From Marsupella aquatica (taxonomy: Eukaryota > Marchantiophyta), in contig OZ316894.1 of the NCBI GenBank assembly GCA_973895155.1, forward strand, positions 19,530,001-19,594,000: a stretch of 64,000 nucleotides of DNA, read 5' to 3'. The number at the start of each line of letters is the position of its first letter. The first letter of the stretch is position 1. The notes under the pieces are model-generated. The model saw nothing but the letters and a program-made list of their open reading frames with translations. It searched no databases and was not told the DNA's origin. Below are positions 35,352 to 46,420 of this stretch, piece after piece. Made by a program: the position numbers and the translations under genes.

Positions 35352-37311
35352 TAGTTGTGATCATTAAAGGAGTTCCGTTTCATGGATCGAGAGATCGGTT
35401 CTTGTTAAACCAGTGTAAAGCTGATTCGTACCGTAATGTTCTTTGTCACTCCTATCACCATTCTCAGACGAGTTACCATGCCTGTGATTTGCAGAGTATA
35501 AGAAGATTAATCCTCTCCAATTTGTACCCTCACTGGAGATACATGGAGCAGTACTCAATGATTCCATTGCCATCTTGGAGGTATACTTTTTCAACTTTCA
35601 ATGTCTTCAATCAAAGCAGTCGCGCTTTTCCATCTTGAAAGCCTGCCTTCGTCCGTGCGTTTATGTAGAGTTTACTTCAGAGAAAACAACCATGAGTAAT
35701 TTGGAAGCGAAAAAATTAGCCTGTAAATGGTTTGAGATACCTTGGAATGCCTGGTAAAACGCAGTACCTAGAAGAGCGATTTCCAGAGAAACCTTTATTG
35801 CCAAAGGATCTGGTCGAAAGAGCAGCTGTTCGCGCGGTACGTTCAAGGCTCAAATGCATTATAAATATTATGTGAATTGTTCTTTTCCTTCATCAGCATA
35901 TATTCCTCAAGTACTCAAATTTATGATTTGCATCGGTTGGTGGGTTAGTTTAAAATACTTCATAGTGTTGATCAAGGTACACAATCACTAAGGCCTCTGA
36001 CAAATTGTGAGGTGCTGATGAAACAGTTCGTGAATGTCGTTGCATCCGGGATACAGCCACTTCAAAATCTCCGAGTCGTGGTATTCTTTCTTCACATCAA
36101 TTAACGAAAATGTTATTAATTGACGTGGCTTTGTTGTCGAGCTAGCAGGACATGTAAGATAGACAAGCACATTGTGTATACATTTGAATCCGGATTGGCC
36201 TCGAAAGTCGATGTAGGTCTGGGCCAGATTCCTGCAACGAAGCACGTTGATGGCTGTAAAATTATGAAGTCATTAGTGTCATAGATGTTACTGCTATACG
36301 TCTGGTGGAAAACTAAGTTTTGGAAGGGTGACTGGTTAAATTCAAGAAATCGGTTGCTGCAATGGCGGGAGAAGATGCAAGGGTTGAATGGGCTCAGAAA
36401 TGGATTACTTCAGGATTTGAAGGTAATACTGTGATTTTGGTGGTAGACTCTGCATAGAAGATAACTGCAAACCAAAACCTCAAACCCGTCCACAGCCCCC
36501 ATGGCCACGACAAAGAGGAGTGTGTAGGGCTAAATTCTCATCATTGTGAACTCATAGGAGTGACATCGGCTCAGATTTGAAACTGCCTCAGTTTCTGCAT
36601 TGCCAAGATTTACAGACAAGGCTTCGATTTTGTATCTCGAAGTACAAGTCATGATGCTGCCCATTTACCCTCAATCGTTGATTGTTCCTCTCTGTTAACA
36701 GCGCTGGAGGCCATCACCAAGGAAACAGCAGGGGAATATTGCTTTGGAGACATGTTTACCATGGTAAGCTGAATCTTCAGAGCTATTTCCATCCGGGATG
36801 TCATCTGTCCCGTGGACCGTGAGAGAATCCGATGGTCTGACAGTGACTGCAGATTGTGCCGTAGTAGAAACATGTGGATGCTTCTTCTTCAAGTGTTTTC
36901 ATTCTTTCGATTTCTCGTTTGAATATCTACTGTTTTCTTGCCTCTTTCTGTCTGTCCTTCGGATCTTTTCTTGAAATGCATCCTACAAAGAAGCTGTATA
37001 AAGACAGGTAATGCATGGGAGATTAAATTTTGTGCAGGCTGATGTCGCGCTGGTCCCTCAGTTACGCGCTGCCCATCGCTTCAAAGTAGATATGGTATGT
37101 CTGTTGTTACTGTTTGCTATATTTGAGACTACTTGTTGTGAGGATTGAATACTACTTTGTTGTTGTCTAAACCTCTTCCGTGTTCTAAGCTGACATGTGC
37201 ACCTTGCAGGGAAAGTTTGTGACTTTGGAGAAACTTGAAAAAAATCTCTACAAACTGGAGATGGTGAAGAACTCCACTCCTGAAAACATGCCAGATTTTC
37301 CAAAGGATTGA
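34788..37311 (+). CDS. GSTZ: Zeta-class glutathione S-transferase / maleylacetoacetate isomerase-like, copy B
   Basis: Nine exons (34788-34872, 35104-35160, 35495-35580, 35765-35836, 36027-36080, 36347-36422, 36702-36763, 37038-37094, 37210-37311) have exactly the same lengths and phases as copy A and give 216 residues. The active-site segment is TSSCSWRVRLAL, the canonical zeta form that copy A lacks. Others are YKKINPLQFVPSLEI, YLEERFPEKPLLPKDLV, ASGIQPLQNL and ADVALVPQ. The C-terminus differs most, ending MPDFPKD. By family knowledge it is a cytosolic homodimer that isomerises maleylacetoacetate. The gene arose with copy A by tandem duplication of about 3.5-4 kb. Intron 2 has gained a GT microsatellite (35315-35350). 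The upstream acceptor GTGCAG|GGAC matches copy A and implies a conserved leader intron. Confidence 0.93.
35315..35350. repeat. GT microsatellite in intron 2 of GSTZ copy B
   Basis: About 18 uninterrupted GT units. Copy A has no such repeat at the matching place. Confidence 0.92.
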
Positions 37312-40300
37312 GGTTCCTTCTCATATAAAGGTGTCAAGTTCCCCGTGTGAGGTTCGCATGCATTGCAGCGATGGCTAAGAGTCAGAATCTAGGCCTCTTC
37401 TGCAAAATAGGATGGAGATTCTCTAGAAGAGATGGCTCTATGCATCCGGGCGTCTGTATATGGAGTACTGCGTCTTTTCATGGGAAATGATTCAGAGGTA
37501 CTGCTTGTGCACCCGTACGAGGGTTTGTTGCTTTGGACGCTTAAAACAAGTGTGCTAATGACTATCTTTGTTTCCTCAATGGTGCGACAATTGGGTCAAA
37601 CGTGTCGGTGTGATAAAGACCTTTTCCTAATCAACTGAAGTCGATTCATTCGATCTCCCTACGCACGCCCTCTGCAAATTACAATGCAAAGTAGGTTTGC
37701 GGCAGTCTACAACTAGAGCTCTATTAAAGTATGGCACTGCAACATCTAGAAATATAATCCGGAAGAGCAGACTGCATAGCAAGAACCCTTCCGTTTTTGC
37801 CAGTATGATGATTTGAGTTCAGTCCACTATGGATTACAGACGAGTGTTACAAGCACAAGCTGCTACCTATCACGGAGTACATGTTATTATAGCCAATAAA
37901 TTTGTTTCGCTTCTCCTCCTGCGATGTTATGAACTAGTTTTCCTTCATGCTTTTAATCAATCAGATCTAACACTACCAGGTCCAGACACCGCTCATAAAT
38001 ACAGTACTCGAGTTACTTCTGCTTCTGCCGGATCCAGATACGGACCTCAAGATCGAGTTGGACTTGTTTACATGTCCTCGGGTTGCCGTAGGAGTATATG
38101 GTGGGTAGATGTTTTTTGTCACAATCTCGGATTTCTCTTAACGCTGTAGAGATTAACCACCCTTCATAACAACTTATCTTTCGTACAAAATCTTTCGTGC
38201 TGAAAGTTTCAGTTTCATTCAAAATTATATACCGCAGGTTCCAGTTGTTCTGAGTTAAGCTCACCAAACAAGTCCTTCGAGTTTCCGATGGATGTACATG
38301 TGGAGCTTTGTATCTCGAGTTTCTTATCCAACTCCTGAAGAGCACTGCAAAGTTTCACTTTCAACCCCCGCTAATAGTACTCTGTAAATTTCTAGTTCGT
38401 CAAAACCCTGCCAATTGAATTTCTGTCAATTTAATACCTGCTACCTCTAATTCCTGCAACCTGAAATTCCTCAGGAAGTTTACGTTCTGTTCGGAAGTTA
38501 GATAACTATTAGGAATGATTTTACTCTTTGGTCATTCGACGAAAGAGGTGAACTCTGGTTCCTGGATGCACGACAGCACCCACTGTAGCCGCAGACAGAT
38601 AGAACAGAATTGATGCGAGAACAAATCTATTTGGCACGCTAACTGGGAAAATCACCAAAAATTGATGCCGGTTGTTCGGCTGACGCATGAGTTAAAACCC
38701 AAGAAAAATTCGAAGACTACTTCACGGGTCAAAATTTGCACAGTGACTGATAGAAACAGGACCGCAATCATGGATTGAAAAAGTTCATGCTGTATAAAAG
38801 GAATTTCAGCTGCAATCTCGGACACCAGGAACATTGCGCATAGCAAAGACGAGGAACTTGAGGCGGTGATCCGCCTCCCCCTCTCCTCGCTCTTTCGCTT
38901 GCAAGTCCTATTCTTCCTCGCGGATCATGGTATCGTTTGGATTTCTTGATGGCCTTGTGGTTCTCTACTGTACTTCGCCACTCGTCTCCGTTCCCACTCT
39001 GGCGCCTAAGTTTGGGCCGAAAGAATTCTCATCTTTATCCAGGTGACAAAGGGAGTGCTGTGTCAACCCCTATGAAAAGATCGACTATTATTACCCCCAT
39101 TGCTTTGAATATCCATTGCCGAGGTGTCACCCAACCTCAAGCTGGTGGCACTTAAGTCGCTTGTCTTGACAATTCTTTAGTTTGTATACTTTGAAAGTCA
39201 TTGAATCACCTGGTCGGATACCTGCGTTCATGCGTTGCACTTCTTTCTGCGACCATGGCTGGACTGTCATCCTACCTCCTATGTTCGAAACGGGAGTCGG
39301 CTTTGCTTTTCTAACAACACAAAATGAGCCGGCGGCGAAGTTGAGAAAACGTGGTGAAATTTTGAATGTCGATTTAACAAGTTTGTGGCCTTTTGAGATC
39401 TTTTCTTCACTCCATCATTTCTGGTTCTTTGTAGCCGTTGTCGTTTCTTGTAGCCGTAACTAAAATGAATCAAGGTTAGGAGCGAACTCACGTCGCACAT
39501 ACCTTTTCTATACTAGTACTTCTTGTTCACTTGGCTACCAGTAAGTATATCATGATCATCTTCAGTTACTTGAATCCAGTTTCCCTTGGCAGGGCATTTC
39601 AATGTTGACTGTTTTCTCTCACAACTGATAGAGCTTTCTGTAAAATGCCGTCCAAATCCCTGCAAAACGAATCTGGGTCTTCTCTACCAAAAATTGCTAC
39701 AGCAAAAGTATCCAGAGACGCCCCAAACATATTCTATATTGTGCAGACTTACAACAAATACAAACGGATCCTTGGGCGACAATCATTGCGACAATTGTGA
39801 ATGTTGAACTGTAGTAATGCGAGACCACGCTAATTAGAATCGCGGTACAACAACAAATCAGAATACTTCAGCTCAGGGCTCAGTCATTATATAAGGGGTA
39901 GTGAATGACATTTTACTAGGCGTCTAGAATAAACGACAGTCGTGTCACAATGGTCAAACGAGCATAATTATACGTTTTACTAGAATGATGTCGATCGTAC
40001 AGTACTCTTCAAATCACTTACCTCTGTGCCCTCTGTACAGTCCTTTCCAAATCACTCTCTCTCTGCCCACGTCTCCACTCCATGCAAACCATTCGAGTTC
40101 CAGAAGGCAAGCACCGGAACCAATTGGGAATGGACAAACGTCGAAGGCCACCAAACTTTTCTCTCGTCCCTAGAATCTTTCCACTCGCGAAGAGCAGGAG
40201 AATGATGAAGAAATAACCGTACCGTACAAGCGGTGCAAGGAATAGTTGCCTTGCAGGGCAGATCTGTGACTGGCCTCGACTGGAATTCTGCTGAATGTAG

Positions 40301-40479
40301 GGTCACTGGGTCCACAGGATAACCCGTAATTGAAGTCCCCACACGAATTCCAAAGCACGAAACATGCTCCACATTCTATCTCCTTTCTATAACCGGACAA
40401 TCTGCAGCTCTCGCTCGTTCGCAGTCATGGCTTGAAGCAAGAAGAGAGACCGTAGTATGACTCCCACTCTCGCTCCCAC

Positions 40480-40680
40480 TATTGATCGTTCTCCATTACT
40501 TCCGAATCTTGTCCTTCTAGCTCTGCTAAATTGGGTCATTCCTTTAGCAAAGGAAACCCTCGTTTACCGGACTCCACTGCTGATCCCTCTCAATTGCTTT
40601 CGAATCCTGCCCTTCTAGCTCTGTTAGTTTGGGTCATTCCTTAACAATTACGGAAGCCCACCTTTACCGTGGTTCTTGTT
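40480..40680. repeat. Imperfect tandem duplication, about 105 bp
   Basis: Two copies share TTCTAGCTCTG.TA, TTGGGTCATTCCTTTA and TTTACCG. They are clearly diverged. Confidence 0.6.
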
Positions 40681-43261
40681 GCTACCGTTCAAGAGAACCA
40701 AAAAAAAAACATGCCCTTCTGTTCTTCTTCATGTATTCATACTCTCACTGGTTGGCGATGTCCTTCAACTCTTTCCCTTCACAGAGAATCTTCGAAACTG
40801 GGCAGACCTCTCGTCTGCTGGCCTCCTTCTAGGGGCCGTGGACCGTAGAAATTGCAGACGCAATCGCCGAAATCGATATGGTCCGACACATATACTGCCG
40901 CCGAATCGACCTGAAGAGGTTCCTACAATTGCAACCTTGTAGGAGTCTAGGACCGCATTTTTTCCAGTCAGAAATGGAATTCTGAAATTGACTGCAGTGC
41001 TTTTTTACTGACATGGGATTCTGAATTTGACCAGCAATAGGATGTAGTCAATGGTAGAGGATGCCAGGGCCAGTCTTGTAACGACAGCTGTTGCTCGACG
41101 CATAGGCATGAAGTGTAACGGCGAAACTGCTAGAGCTCTACGATTGCAGAATTTTGTCTGCCATGCAAACGAATGGAAGGATTGTGGACAGTGGCGGCCC
41201 AAAGCCTGATGAGAACGTGGGCTTGTGATGCCTTGGGCCTGGAGCTGGGCCTACAAAGGCCCAATTTAGGATGTCGGGGCTGTTCTTGTTCTATCGTATG
41301 GATTTGGTGGTGACTTCGGAAGTGGGTTAGGCACATTTCCATTTTATTCCATTTTACTGGTCACTAAATGATGCTTTGGTACATATCACAGTCCCAAAGC
41401 AAAGCAACCCAAGGAAGGGGGGGGGGAAGGGAACTGAAGGCCCCAAGATGGCTAAAGAGGCCCCAAAAGCCAAGGAGTCCTAGAACCTACCAAGAGGCCT
41501 AAAAGACTAACACCTTACCCTGCTGAGAACTGAGAAGCCTGGTAGAGCTCCAGGGTAAACTACTTAGGAGGTCCCAAAATGGAATGTCTCTAGGGGCCCT
41601 AAAACCAACTGTCTCGACTCTATGAAAGACAGTGAAATCCTGAGCACTCTGAGATGCACCGAAAGAAGGTGGTGAGGAGACATACCATGGGATAAGGCTG
41701 TCGATCGCTCAACACAAAAAACCGCACAAGCCAGAAGGAAGGAGGAAGAGATAACCGCACGCTTGCTGTCGCACAAACAATGAGAAATAGAAAAAATTGT
41801 AGTTTGCAGAGCATAGATCATGGTCAGTCAGCTGTTGGATTTAAGCCACAGATCCCCTGCTAGTCAATTTGTGGATGACTTTACAAGAATTACACTACTT
41901 ACCCATTGCTTTCTTCTATTCCCTAGACGATTAAATCTGGACAGTACCATGAGTGGACATGGGTGCTTTACCTGAACTACTGTAGGGGGTCATTCACGCA
42001 TGGTGTCTATCAATCATCCAATAAATGTGCCCAAGTAAATCCTTATTTTATCTGCCCTGCAATGAGCAGTCTACACAAGACAATTTTACATTGCCTCATA
42101 GTAATCATAGTTTGTCTCGTTGTCTATTGTAGTCTACTTATACAGTCAACTCATGATTCGGAGAAGTTGTTAGCAGACTTTTGTTGGAGCTTAAGGTGAA
42201 ATTAGTGACTGTGTATTGATTCCCATGGCGTAAGGTGCTGACTAGATTTGGAATGACACAAGCGTCGATTGAAGTAACTTTTCTACTTTGATGCTCTAGT
42301 TTTAGGATTGTCTGTCTTATTGTTTAATTTTGTCATATTAGACAAAACATACAGTTTTTTTTTGAACGTTTTAGAAGTCTGAGGGTGTGCTAGGAATTGG
42401 AATCAAGACACTAGAATAAAAGGAGTTTTGCTACTGTAATGCTCCAGTTCAAGCATGGAGTAATGAATGGTTGATAAGAATAAGAGAAAAATTCTCGTAT
42501 CCTAATTGACATAAATGTGGACGAACATTGGACCTAATTGGATCACCATCTATGTGCCCATTGAACCATCCAGCCAAGAAAAGAAGGACCTGATTACTGT
42601 GGAGCACATCATATCTTTGTTTTAGCTTGCCCTCAAATTTATGCTGGTAGCGCCCCCAAGAGCCTATTGGTTGGATATTGAAGATCAAAGTTTGGGGTGT
42701 TATTGTTTTGGAATCAAGTGAGAAGGATGTTAATGTGATACTGTAAAAGGTGTCAAATTCCAAGGAGGCTACATGGTTCACAGTGTAAACTAAGGGTGTC
42801 AAAGTCCAATGGGGTTGCATGGTTCATAGGCTCTAAGTTTCAACTCTCCAATGGAGTCTAAGTCAATTTTTACAGAAATCACAAATAAAAAATACACATT
42901 ATCCATGGCTGGGCCAGATGGCTTTGTTCACACAAGCCAAGTGTTTCATACTGAGTACCTTACGAAGAAAACGTCATCCATATCCACAGAGTTTCGAAAT
43001 GAGAATTGCTTGGCACATTATTCGAGAGGCCAGGTGTTGACACACATTTGTTTATGGTGACAGAGAATCTTCAACGTTCAAAGTAGAGTATTGCGAATTA
43101 TGTCCAAATGACTTGCAAACTCTAATAATGGACATGTTGTAATTTGCCTCGTTCATTCAACCTAGCCTCTCAAGATCCCGCTTTAAATTTAAGTCACTTT
43201 TACACCCAGAAAATGAACCATTCACCCAGAACATAAACCCAGACACATGTAGTTAAAATCA

Positions 43262-43265
43262 TTAA
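43262..43265. repeat. Left TTAA target-site duplication
   Basis: TTAA directly precedes the transposon's ACCAC end. The host sequence before it, AGTTAAAATCATTAA, is matched by an uninterrupted copy of the host repeat near 51140-51156. Confidence 0.8.
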
Positions 43266-43272
43266 ACCACAA

Positions 43273-43296
43273 CTCGGGGTATATAATGACCCCGAG
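43273..43296. other. Left-end hairpin of the transposon
   Basis: CTCGGGGT (43273-43280) pairs with ACCCCGAG (43289-43296) around ATATAATG, 7 bp inside the left end. It may be a transposase-binding or end-recognition structure. Confidence 0.65.
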
Positions 43297-43299
43297 CCC

Positions 43300-44420
43300 T
43301 GCCCGAGCGCGTGCCACTCTGCCCGCTGGGTCAGCGGCCAGTTCTCCCCCGGAGGACTAACCCGGCGTCAATAGGGCCCCCTCCCCATCAGCCCTAGAGC
43401 CCTCGGTTGCCCCTGTGAGCTGCTGCCTGCCTGCCTCGCCCTCGGCTGCCCCTGCGATCTGCTGCCTGCCTGCCTTGCCCTCCCCTCCTCCTACGAGCTG
43501 CTGCATCCTCGGCCTCCTCTTGCGAGCTGCTGCTCTGCTTCTCTGCTGCATGTCTCTCCCTCTACCTTCGAGCTTATGGCTGCCATAGCCAGCCACTGAC
43601 TGCCATAGCCAGCCACTGACTGCCGCTGCTTGCTGCGCCCTTGGCTTCCCCTGCTTGTTGTGCAATCGGCTGCCCTTGCTCGCTTTTGCTCACTCCTCAG
43701 CTGTTGCTGAATCGATTTGCTACCAGCTGTTGCTCGTTGCTTCCTCGGCTGATGCTGCTTCAACTCGCTGCACCTTCAACTCGCTGCTGAAGCTCGCTGC
43801 TGAAGCTCGCTGCTGCCTCGTTGCTGCCTCGGCTGTTGCTGCCTCGGCTGAAGGTCGCTGCTGCCTCACTGCTGCCTTGGCTGTTGCTGCTGAAGCTGAA
43901 GGTCGCTGCTTCAACTCACTGCACCCTCCCAGCTGAATGTGTGCCCTTCGACCTTACGGCTGCCATAGCCAGCCACTATCTGCCGCTGCTTATTGCGCCC
44001 TCGGCTGCCCCTGCTTGTTGTGCCATCGGCTGCCCTTGCTCGCTTTTGCTCACTCCTCGGTGTTGCTGAATCGATTTGCTACCGGTTGTTGCTTGTTGCT
44101 TCTTCGGCTGATGCTGCTTCAACTCGCTGCACCTTCTACTTGCTGCTAAAGCTCGCTGCTGCCTCAGCTGTTGCTCCCTTGGCTGTTGCTCCCTTGGCTG
44201 AAGCTCGCTGCTGCCTCGGCTGTTGCTGCTGAAGCTGAAGCTTGCTGCTTCAACTCGCATCTTCCTCCCAGCTGAAAGTGTGCCCCGAATTGTTGTTGCC
44301 TCGGTCCAAGCTCGCTGATCCTGCTGAAGCTTGCTCGCTGCTGCCTTGGTTTCCCTCACCAACCTAGATCGCTCCTGAAGCTTGCTCGCTGCTGCAGGTC
44401 AAGGGTCGCTCGCTCCATTC
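43300..44420. repeat. GCTGCTGCC-rich region with a ~370-bp direct repeat
   Basis: Dense CTG/CTC repeats. A larger direct repeat has copies at about 43562-43800 and 43946-44165, sharing GCCATAGCCAGCCACT, TGCCCTTGCTCGCTTTTGC and TGAATCGATTTGCTACC. Frames are open in several phases on both strands and give Ala/Cys/Leu- or Gln/Arg/Ala-rich peptides; I do not call a gene. Confidence 0.75.
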
Positions 44421-44919
44421 CTCAAGCTCCTTGTTCATGTCATTGTGCCCACATTCAACGTTGAGGATAGAGGTGTTTTTCCAGCTTCAGGTTCACCAGG
44501 GAAGCTCCAACTCGCTGGTCTTTTCTCCTCCTTGTTTACATTGTATAACATTCGATTAGGAGTCTGTTGATCTCGGCCTCATTGTGCTGTTGCGAGTTGG
44601 TAGCCCTTTTGCCCGAGTTTGTGTTGGGTTTTTTTGCTGCTGCTGCGAGCTGAGGCATTTCTACTGGAGTTTCAACTACGATTTTGTTGCTGTTACTCTC
44701 AGTCTCACTGTACTCTCAGTCTCCACTGACAGTGATTTTCTGGGCTCTTGACATCCATTTTGGCTCACATCCACGTTTGAGCGAACTTCCTAATCAAATT
44801 TGCTAGCGAATTTCTTCTCTGCTGCCATATTGTGATTGCCATGTCAAGTTTCGAGCAATATGAGAATGTTGGGCAGCAACAGCATATGTGATATGTGACT
44901 GTTGCATTTTATCAGGAAC

Positions 44920-45318
44920 ATGGCACCAATTAGAAAGCTGAGAGCCACATTGACTGAACGTGACAATGGGAGCTACATCTTGAGTTGGCAGGATCCTACT
45001 GATGTTGACAATGCTCCACCCGTTGTCCGGATTGTTACATTGGAACAAGTCCAAGCTACATTTCCAGAGTTCTGTACTACAATTTCAGAGTGTCATGTGG
45101 ATCTCAATCCTGCAGTCCCGATTGAACAGTTTATCATGTGCGCAGCATACAGTTATGCTGAAACTGTCATGAGAAGGAAAAGATATCAGGTCTACACTCA
45201 CTTGGCTTATGTAGCTGGGTTTTCTGATAGAACCAAGTTTCCCGAAGCTGTTGAAGCTTGTGTGAAGGCAACTTGGCATGATGAAGGGGAGGAATTTGTA
45301 GGATTTATCCCAAATTAG
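44920..45318 (+). CDS. Uncharacterised 132-residue ORF within the transposon
   Basis: From the ATG at 44920 (MAPIRKLRATLTE) the frame gives 132 residues with balanced composition, unlike the low-complexity DNA before it. Segments include GSYILSWQDPTDVDNAPPVV, LEQVQATFPEFCTTI and VEACVKATWHDEGEEFVGF. A TATCAG just before the ATG could be a splice acceptor, so more exons may lie upstream. An AATAAA follows at about 45378. It converges on the transposase gene from the opposite strand. I do not recognise its family; a companion protein for transposition or a captured host segment are both possible. Confidence 0.55.
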   Translation: MAPIRKLRATLTERDNGSYILSWQDPTDVDNAPPVVRIVTLEQVQATFPEFCTTISECHVDLNPAVPIEQFIMCAAYSYAETVMRRKRYQVYTHLAYVAGFSDRTKFPEAVEACVKATWHDEGEEFVGFIPN

Positions 45319-45398
45319 GAGTAGATAGGCTTCTGCTATGTTTCACTGTTGTTTGAAATATTTGTGAAGAGCTACTAATAAACTTTTTGCAGAGTATA

Positions 45399-45502
45399 AC
45401 TCCTGCTGGTTGGCAGCGGAAGGGGTTCAATTCCCCTTGGGAGTACATGCAATAGAACTCCTGCTGGTTGGCAGCAGAAGGGGTTCAATTCCCCTTGGGA
45501 GT
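45399..45502 (+). ncRNA. Tandem pair of 46-nt tRNA-like minihelices
   Basis: Two copies, 45399-45444 and 45457-45502 (offset 58), differ at one base in the minihelix. Each folds as ACTCC..GGGAGT (acceptor-like stem), GCTG-GTTGG-CAGC (D-arm-like) and AAGGGG-TTCAATT-CCCCTT (T-arm-like). GGTTCAATTCC resembles the RNA polymerase III B box. There is no anticodon arm. Whether it is transcribed is unknown; it could be a relic of a tRNA-derived sequence. Confidence 0.45.
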
Positions 45503-46420
45503 ACATGCATTACAATACCATAAAAGTTCACTTGGGATGTGTCCATATTCAATGAAACCAAAATGAACAAGGTTGCCAAAGGGACTCAAATGATTACTAC
45601 CTCTCAAAGCTGTTTTTTGTTGTCATATGTCATTCAATAACCACAAACTTTACTCATTCCCTCACTTGGTTCAAGTCCTAAAGTTTTATCATTCCCTCAC
45701 TTGGTGGTCAAGTTATAAGATTGTCTGGCCACGGTATGAAAAAACTTGACAAATTTTTTTTTATAAAAGTGTGAAAAGTTATGAACTTTTCACATTCACT
45801 CACTTGGTGCTAAGGTTATAAGATTTTTTGGGCCACGGCATGAAAAAACCAAACTACAAAGATAATCATTCCCTCACTTGGTGCTCAAGTTATAAGAGTT
45901 TTTGGGCCACAACATGAAAAAACAAGACTACAAAGATAATTTATAAAAGTGTGAAAATTTGGCATAGCACTCCAGGTGTTTGTAATAGTGTACCCCCCCA
46001 AGCAGGTTTGCTAACCCTACCCAAAAAGGTTGGAATACAAGTGGTTTGCTAACCCTATCCAAAAGGGTGGAATACAAGTCATGCCAAGTCTCAGCCCTCC
46101 TCAAGGAATCACCCCTGCAATAGTAAACAATAAATTAGAATTGAGGTACACAAAATGATAAACTTTCACACTACAATGAATTGTTTCCAAAAAGATTGAG
46201 TCACAACTTTTCACTTACCTGAGGTATGTTAGCTGAGGTCATATATGGAGGTGTGACTCCATATGTATGCTGACCTTATATAGAGACACTACTTGGGTGG
46301 TAATGTTTGAGCAACCAGGATCATCCTGCAAAAAAAACTCATTGTAATTAGAATTACCATGAGCATAGAGTTTCCTTACATTTTATGTTGGCAATCATAT
46401 TTATAGAGCAGTGTGTTACC

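Larger units (their letters stand above)
37312..43265. other. Spacer between GSTZ copy B and the TTAA transposon
   Basis: The first 230 bp still resemble the 3' flank of copy A. Beyond that I see only an imperfect duplication at 40480-40680 and purine-rich low-complexity DNA near 41400. The longest frames (for example 42449-42820 minus, 123 residues) show no family motif. The last 80 bp belong to the host repeat into which the transposon inserted. Confidence 0.5.

Noticed and set aside
42449-42820. 123-residue minus-strand frame
   Set aside because: Possibly a decayed transposon fragment, but I could not match any motif or find linked exons.
43357-44362. Several 60-130 residue frames on both strands in the CTG-rich part of the transposon
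   Set aside because: Triplet-like repeats keep many frames open. No frame has a motif or splice-consistent partner.
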